Shown here: positions 59,723 to 64,000 of the stretch, in pieces
Numbering within the stretch: the stretch's first letter is position 1
How the letters are laid out: each line of letters starts with the position of its first letter
Origin: Burkholderiales bacterium Ga0077547
Lineage (GTDB): Bacteria; Pseudomonadota; Gammaproteobacteria; Burkholderiales; Burkholderiaceae_C
Direction: 5' to 3'
Assembly (NCBI GenBank): GCA_001464195.1
Contig: LNEY01000019.1
Span: 112,056 to 176,055 of the forward strand
DNA length: 64,000 nt
Notes under the pieces: model-generated
The model's input: the letters and a program-made list of their open reading frames with translations, nothing else
Told to the model about the DNA's origin: nothing
Database searches by the model: none
Position numbers and translations under genes: made by a program

Positions 59723-60042
59723 GATGTATCCAGTGAAAAATATCGTGCCCCGGTCGCCGAGGCGCTAAGGCGGTGGTGGGGGAGGCGGCACGCGGGATCG
59801 GGACAGCGCGCGATCCAGGGCTTGAGTCACATGGAGGGACCCTGTCCCTCTTCGGCTCGCTCGCAAGGCAACCCGGGATTAGACCAAGAATCGCTCCTGC
59901 CGTCAAAACTGGTTGAGGCAGTGCGGGTTTCATCGGGCCCAGACGTGGCCAAGTTGGGGCGTTTCCGATCTGTGGATAACTTGCCATTTCGCACGCCCTT
60001 TCGGTTAGACTGCGGTGCCTTCGAAGCGCGGTTCTTCACAAC
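59723..60042. other. rpmH-dnaA intergenic region, probable part of oriC and divergent promoters
   Basis: A 320 bp gap with no supported gene between divergent rpmH and dnaA. It contains a perfect DnaA box (59971-59979) and AT-richer stretches, for example TTGCCATTTCGCACGCCCTTTCGG close to dnaA. Further weaker DnaA-box-like sites lie beyond dnaA at 61536-61544 and 61654-61662. The origin is therefore in or near this block, but which side is used cannot be read from sequence alone. Confidence 0.5.
59971..59979 (-). promoter_or_regulatory. Consensus DnaA box
   Basis: TGTGGATAA on the plus strand, that is TTATCCACA on the minus strand, the exact E. coli-type consensus. It lies 64 bp upstream of the dnaA start and may serve both origin activity and dnaA autoregulation. 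Confidence 0.75.
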
Positions 60043-61479
60043 ATGACCGAAGACCTATGGCAACGTGGCTGTGAGCGACTCGCGGCCGAATTGCCTGAAC
60101 AACAGTTCAACACCTGGATCCGCCCTCTGCAGGCCGCTGCGGTGTCCGACAGCGCTTCCGGAGCCGTGGCGTGCCTGCTGGTACCCAATCGCTTCAAGCT
60201 CGACTGGATCCGCAATCAGTACGGCGGTCGCATCGAAGCCGTGCTTTCCGAGCTGGCCGGCAAGCCGGTTCGACTGGAGATCAACCTGGCGCCACGGGAC
60301 GGTGTCGCTCGTTCCGCGCCGCCGATCGGCATCCCGGCCCATCCCCTGTTGGTGGACGACAGATCGATTTCACGGGGACCTCGGGTCGATGCACCCGAAC
60401 CCGCACCGGCGCCGATGAACGGTGTCCATCATGCCCTGGCGCCGGCAGCGGCGGTATCGCGTCACCGACTCAACCTCGGCCTGACGTTCTCGAACCTGGT
60501 GCCGGGTCGCGCCAACCAGATGGCACGCACAGCGGCACTGCATGTCGCCGGCGCACCGGGGCACATGTACAACCCGTTGTTCATCTATGGCGGTGTCGGG
60601 CTGGGCAAGACGCACCTGATGAATGCGGTGGGCAACGCCTTGCTGGCTGACCGACCCGATGCGCGGGTGCTGTACTTGCACGCCGAACAGTTCATCACCG
60701 ACGTGGTCAAGAACTACCAGCGCAAGACCTTCGACGAACTGAAGGCCAAGTACCACTCACTGGATCTGCTGCTGATCGATGACGTGCAGTTCTTCGCCGG
60801 CAAGGAGCGCACGCAAGAAGAGTTCTTCAACGCCTTCGAAGCGCTGCTGGCGAAGAAGGCGCACATCATCATGACCAGCGACACCTACCCGAAGGGCCTG
60901 GTGGACATCGACGAGCGCCTCACCTCCCGCTTCGATGCGGGCCTGACCGTGGCCATCGAACCGCCAGAGCTGGAAATGCGGGTGGCGATCCTGATGAAGA
61001 AGGCCGAGGCCGAAGGCACGCCCATGCCCGAAGACGTGGCCTTCTTCGTTGCGAAGAACGTGCGCGCCAATGTGCGCGAGCTCGAGGGTGCGCTGCGCAA
61101 GATCCTGGCGTATTCGCGCTTCAGCCAGAAAGACATCAGCATCGCACTGGCTCGAGATGCGCTGAAAGATCTGCTGTCGATCCAGAACCGACAGATTGGC
61201 GTCGAGAACATCCAGAAAACGGTCGCCGACTTCTACAAGATCAAGATCGCTGACATGTACTCGAAGAAGCGGCCCGCGAGCATCGCCAGGCCCCGCCAGA
61301 TCGCGATGTACCTGGCCAAGGAAATGACGCAGAAGAGCCTGCCTGAGATCGGTGAGCTCTTCGGTGGACGCGATCACACCACGGTGCTGCACGCCGTTCG
61401 AAAGATCTCGGCTGAGCGGCAGAAGAACACCGAGCTGAACCAGCAGTTGCACGTGCTGGAACAGACCCTGAAAGGTTGA
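60043..61479 (+). CDS. dnaA: Chromosomal replication initiator DnaA
   Basis: 478 aa. DnaA binds DnaA boxes at oriC and melts the origin in its ATP form. Domain I opens with [25 protein letters not shown]. Domain II is a variable linker (about 90-145). Domain III has Walker [17 protein letters not shown], Walker [11 protein letters not shown] and [10 protein letters not shown] (box VII Arg region). Domain IV has [14 protein letters not shown] and [11 protein letters not shown], the DnaA-box recognition helix. A DnaA box lies just upstream of the gene. dnaN and gyrB follow on the same strand. Confidence 0.98.
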   Translation: MTEDLWQRGCERLAAELPEQQFNTWIRPLQAAAVSDSASGAVACLLVPNRFKLDWIRNQYGGRIEAVLSELAGKPVRLEINLAPRDGVARSAPPIGIPAHPLLVDDRSISRGPRVDAPEPAPAPMNGVHHALAPAAAVSRHRLNLGLTFSNLVPGRANQMARTAALHVAGAPGHMYNPLFIYGGVGLGKTHLMNAVGNALLADRPDARVLYLHAEQFITDVVKNYQRKTFDELKAKYHSLDLLLIDDVQFFAGKERTQEEFFNAFEALLAKKAHIIMTSDTYPKGLVDIDERLTSRFDAGLTVAIEPPELEMRVAILMKKAEAEGTPMPEDVAFFVAKNVRANVRELEGALRKILAYSRFSQKDISIALARDALKDLLSIQNRQIGVENIQKTVADFYKIKIADMYSKKRPASIARPRQIAMYLAKEMTQKSLPEIGELFGGRDHTTVLHAVRKISAERQKNTELNQQLHVLEQTLKG

Positions 61480-61535
61480 GCTTTTGAACTTCTGTCAAGG
61501 CACAACACTGGGGACAACTTCAGCACAAGAAGGTC

Positions 61536-61544
61536 TTGTCCACA
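61536..61544 (+). promoter_or_regulatory. DnaA-box-like site between dnaA and dnaN
   Basis: TTGTCCACA, one base from the TTATCCACA consensus. The same 227 bp gap holds two weaker relatives, TTGTGCACA (61654-61662) and TGGGGACAA (61509-61517, inverse orientation). Several such sites suggest DnaA binds between dnaA and dnaN, either for dnaN control or as part of the origin. Confidence 0.55.
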
Positions 61545-61706
61545 GCGATCGGGACATTCGGAAAGTTGTTGTGCCCGGCTCCCGCCCATCAGCGACTCCA
61601 ACGCACAGGCTTGGCCCTTCGCTAACTGGTTGATGTAAAGGCAGAAAATGGGGTTGTGCACAGAAAGTGGCGTCCCCTACTACTACGGCTAATTTGAGAG
61701 GCTCAC

Positions 61707-62825
61707 ATGATTGTCTTGAAGACGGCGCAAGAAAAATTACTGAGTGCACTTCAGTCGGTATCGGGCATCGTCGAGCGCCGACACACTTTGCCCATTCTCG
61801 CCAACGTGCTGCTGCGCAAGAACGGCAGCGAGGTGGAGTTCACCACCTCCGACCTCGAGATCCAGGTCCGTACCCGAGACACGTTCGACGGTGATGCCGC
61901 CAGTTTCTCGACCACCGTGGGCGCGCGCAAGCTGATCGACATCCTGCGATCACTGCCTGCCGATCAGGTGGTCACGCTCAGTGCCAACCAGAGCAAGCTC
62001 ACGCTGCAAGGTGGCAAGAGCCGATTCACGCTGCAAACCATGCCCAGCGACGATTTCCCGCTGGTGCAGGAAGCGGCCGACTTCGGCCCGGTGTTCAGGG
62101 TGCCTCAGGCCACGCTCAAGAACCTGATCAATCAGGTGCACTTCGCGATGGCGGTGCACGACATCCGTTACTACCTCAACGGCATCCTGTTTGTCGCTGA
62201 GGGCAAGACATTGACACTCGTGGCGACCGATGGCCACCGCCTCGCGCTGGCGCATGCCACGCTCGACGCAGAGATCCCGAAACAGGAAGTGATCCTCCCG
62301 CGCAAGACGGTGCTCGAACTGCAGCGTCTGCTCAAGGACGACAAGGCGAATGAAGACAGCACCATCGAGCTGCGTTTCGCAGGCAACCAGGCCAAGTTCA
62401 GCTTCAGTGGCATGGAGTTCGTCACCAAACTGGTCGAGGGCAAGTTCCCCGACTACAACCGCGTGATCCCGAAGAACCACAAGAACCACATCACGCTCGG
62501 GCGCGCTTCGCTGCTTTCCAGCCTGCAGCGTGCTGCCATCCTGACCAGCGAGAAGTTCAAAGGTGTGCGCGTCAACATCGAGCCCGGCACCTTGCGCATC
62601 GCATCGAGCAATGCCGAGCAGGAAGAGGCCAAGGAAGAAATCGAGATCGACTACGGTGGCGACACCATTGAGATCGGTTTCAACGTCACCTACCTGATGG
62701 ATGCGCTGTCCAACATGAGTGCCGAGATGATCAAGCTCGAACTGCAGGACACCAACTCCAGCGTGCTGATCACCGTGCCCGAACAGGCCGGCTTCAAGTA
62801 CGTGGTGATGCCGATGCGAATTTGA
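61707..62825 (+). CDS. dnaN: DNA polymerase III subunit beta (sliding clamp)
   Basis: 372 aa, the usual length. The beta clamp encircles DNA and tethers the polymerase. Three repeat domains can be followed from the opening LSALQSVSGIVERRHTLPILANVLL, through HDIRYYLNGILFVAEGKTLTLVATDGHRLA, to the final VLITVPEQAGFKYVVMPMRI. It follows dnaA by 227 bp, the usual dnaA-dnaN spacing in the group, and precedes gyrB by 90 bp. No recF lies between dnaN and gyrB, so recF is either elsewhere or missing. Confidence 0.98.
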   Translation: MIVLKTAQEKLLSALQSVSGIVERRHTLPILANVLLRKNGSEVEFTTSDLEIQVRTRDTFDGDAASFSTTVGARKLIDILRSLPADQVVTLSANQSKLTLQGGKSRFTLQTMPSDDFPLVQEAADFGPVFRVPQATLKNLINQVHFAMAVHDIRYYLNGILFVAEGKTLTLVATDGHRLALAHATLDAEIPKQEVILPRKTVLELQRLLKDDKANEDSTIELRFAGNQAKFSFSGMEFVTKLVEGKFPDYNRVIPKNHKNHITLGRASLLSSLQRAAILTSEKFKGVRVNIEPGTLRIASSNAEQEEAKEEIEIDYGGDTIEIGFNVTYLMDALSNMSAEMIKLELQDTNSSVLITVPEQAGFKYVVMPMRI

Positions 62826-62915
62826 TCGATCGCCCGTTTCTGCCCAGATCCACCCAGATTTTGTTGAAGGGCCGCGCTGCATTTGCAGTCGGCTGAACCG
62901 TGAGTTTGAATCTCG

Positions 62916-64000
62916 ATGACTGAAGCACTGAACCCGTCCGACGACGCAGCCAAGAAGACCGCCAAAGCCGCTGACGATGCGGCACAAAGCGCCGCTTACG
63001 GTGAAGGCAGCATTCAGATTCTTGAAGGGCTCGAGGCGGTGCGCAAGCGCCCCGGCATGTACATCGGCGACACATCCGATGGCACTGGCTTGCACCACCT
63101 GGTGTTCGAGGTGGTCGACAACTCGATTGACGAATCGCTGGCCGGCCATTGCGACGACATCGTCGTGACCATCCATTCCGACAACTCGATCAGCGTCACC
63201 GACAACGGCCGCGGCATACCGACCGGCGTCAAGATGGACGACAAGCACGAGCCCAAGCGCAGTGCGGCCGAGATCGCGCTGACCGAGCTGCACGCTGGCG
63301 GCAAGTTCAACCAGAACAGCTACAAGGTGTCGGGCGGCCTGCACGGCGTGGGCGTGAGTTGCGTCAATGGCCTGAGCAAATGGCTGCGGCTGACGGTGCG
63401 CCGCGACGGCAAGACGCACTTCATGGAATTCAAGCAGGGCATTCCGCAAGACCGCTTGGTCGAAGTGCGTGATGGCTTTGAAGTCTCGCCCTTGCGCGTG
63501 ACCGGCGACACCGAAAAGCGCGGCACCGAAGTGCACTTCCTGCCCGACCTGGAAATCTTCTCGAACATCGATTTCCACTACGACATCATCGCGAAGAAGT
63601 TGCGCGAGCTGAGCTTCTTGAACAACGGCGTGAAGATCCGCCTGGTTGATGAGCGCAACAACAAGGAAGACACCTTTGCCTACGCCGGTGGCGTGAAGGG
63701 CTTTGTGCAGTTCATCAACACCGGCAAGAAGGTGCTGCATCCGACGATCTTCGGCGCGATGGGCGAGAAGGTCAGCGACCAGGGCACCACCATCACGACC
63801 GACGTGGCGATGCAGTGGAACGATGGCTACAGCGAGAACGTGCTGTGCTTCACCAACAACATTCCCCAGCGTGATGGCGGCACCCACCTGACCGGCTTGC
63901 GCGCCGCGATGACGCGGGTGATCAACAAGTACATCGACGACACCGAGGTGGCCAAGAAGGCCAAGGTGGAAGTGACGGGCGATGACATGCGCGAAGGCCT
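62916..64000 (+). CDS. gyrB: DNA gyrase subunit B, N-terminal part (cut by window edge)
   Basis: 361 complete codons, then the window ends. GyrB supplies the ATPase and part of the cleavage domain for introducing negative supercoils. From ATG 62916 the protein has an Ala/Asp/Lys-rich lead (about 1-30), then the GHKL ATPase with [73 protein letters not shown] and FLPDLEIF. The second subdomain begins with [19 protein letters not shown] segments. All visible catalytic motifs are intact. The QTK loop and the C-terminal half lie outside the window. Confidence 0.97.
   Translation, partial: MTEALNPSDDAAKKTAKAADDAAQSAAYGEGSIQILEGLEAVRKRPGMYIGDTSDGTGLHHLVFEVVDNSIDESLAGHCDDIVVTIHSDNSISVTDNGRGIPTGVKMDDKHEPKRSAAEIALTELHAGGKFNQNSYKVSGGLHGVGVSCVNGLSKWLRLTVRRDGKTHFMEFKQGIPQDRLVEVRDGFEVSPLRVTGDTEKRGTEVHFLPDLEIFSNIDFHYDIIAKKLRELSFLNNGVKIRLVDERNNKEDTFAYAGGVKGFVQFINTGKKVLHPTIFGAMGEKVSDQGTTITTDVAMQWNDGYSENVLCFTNNIPQRDGGTHLTGLRAAMTRVINKYIDDTEVAKKAKVEVTGDDMREG

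Overview
The window is GC-rich chromosomal DNA from a betaproteobacterium. The most likely group is Burkholderiales of the Rubrivivax/Leptothrix/Methylibium type. This is inferred from gene order (rpmH-rnpA-yidD-yidC-mnmE facing dnaA-dnaN-gyrB; leuS-lptE-holA; lptD-surA-ksgA), from very high third-position GC and from protein sequence character. No 16S rRNA gene is present to confirm it. The right end carries the dnaA region, so the window is mostly the left flank of the replication origin. No tRNA, rRNA, CRISPR array, prophage or insertion sequence was recognised.

Layout. 1-8.2 kb: the start of a TonB-like protein (cut by the window edge), a MOSC protein, a hybrid histidine kinase, an FMN reductase, a ChaN-like lipoprotein, a single-cysteine redoxin and a DsbD/ScsB-type reductase. 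8.2-10 kb: a one-carbon group of hydroxypyruvate isomerase, formaldehyde-activating enzyme (Fae) and a FolB-type aldolase. 10.2-11.9 kb: a lipoprotein and an AzlC/AzlD exporter pair. 11.9-19.9 kb: central metabolism (pgk, pyk, fba, purC), a TPR-like protein and a fused PabB-PabC enzyme. 20.3-26.8 kb: a signalling block with two GGDEF proteins, a multi-PAS hybrid kinase and a receiver overlapping it by 4 bp. 27-35.6 kb: two paralogous small four-cysteine proteins, an SDR, Fpr, GcdH, a phosphoethanolamine transferase, Rpe, Gph, a zinc-ribbon/degenerate-receiver protein and a dienelactone hydrolase. 35.6-47.5 kb: thiC under a TPP riboswitch, leuS-lptE-holA, the overlapping minus-strand run thiL-pgpA-pncC-ghrA, and maeB. 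47.7-48.6 kb: a lower-GC island with a secreted RNase Sa/barnase-type ribonuclease and a barstar-type inhibitor, closed by a very long hairpin. 48.8-55.5 kb: ksgA, surA, lptD, an AmgK-type sugar kinase and a sterol-desaturase-like enzyme. 55.5-64 kb: mnmE, yidC, yidD, rnpA, rpmH, the origin region, dnaA, dnaN and the start of gyrB.

How the genes fit together. The lower-glycolysis/aldolase genes, rpe, gph and maeB form a central-carbon set that would also suit Calvin-cycle or C1 growth. Fae implies tetrahydromethanopterin-linked formaldehyde oxidation. Outer-membrane biogenesis is represented by LptD, LptE, SurA and the AmgK-type kinase, plus a lipid A-modifying transferase. The most distinctive items are the RNase/barstar pair with its hairpin, the duplicated four-cysteine small proteins, the zinc-ribbon/pseudo-receiver protein and the Fae-Hyi-FolB cluster.
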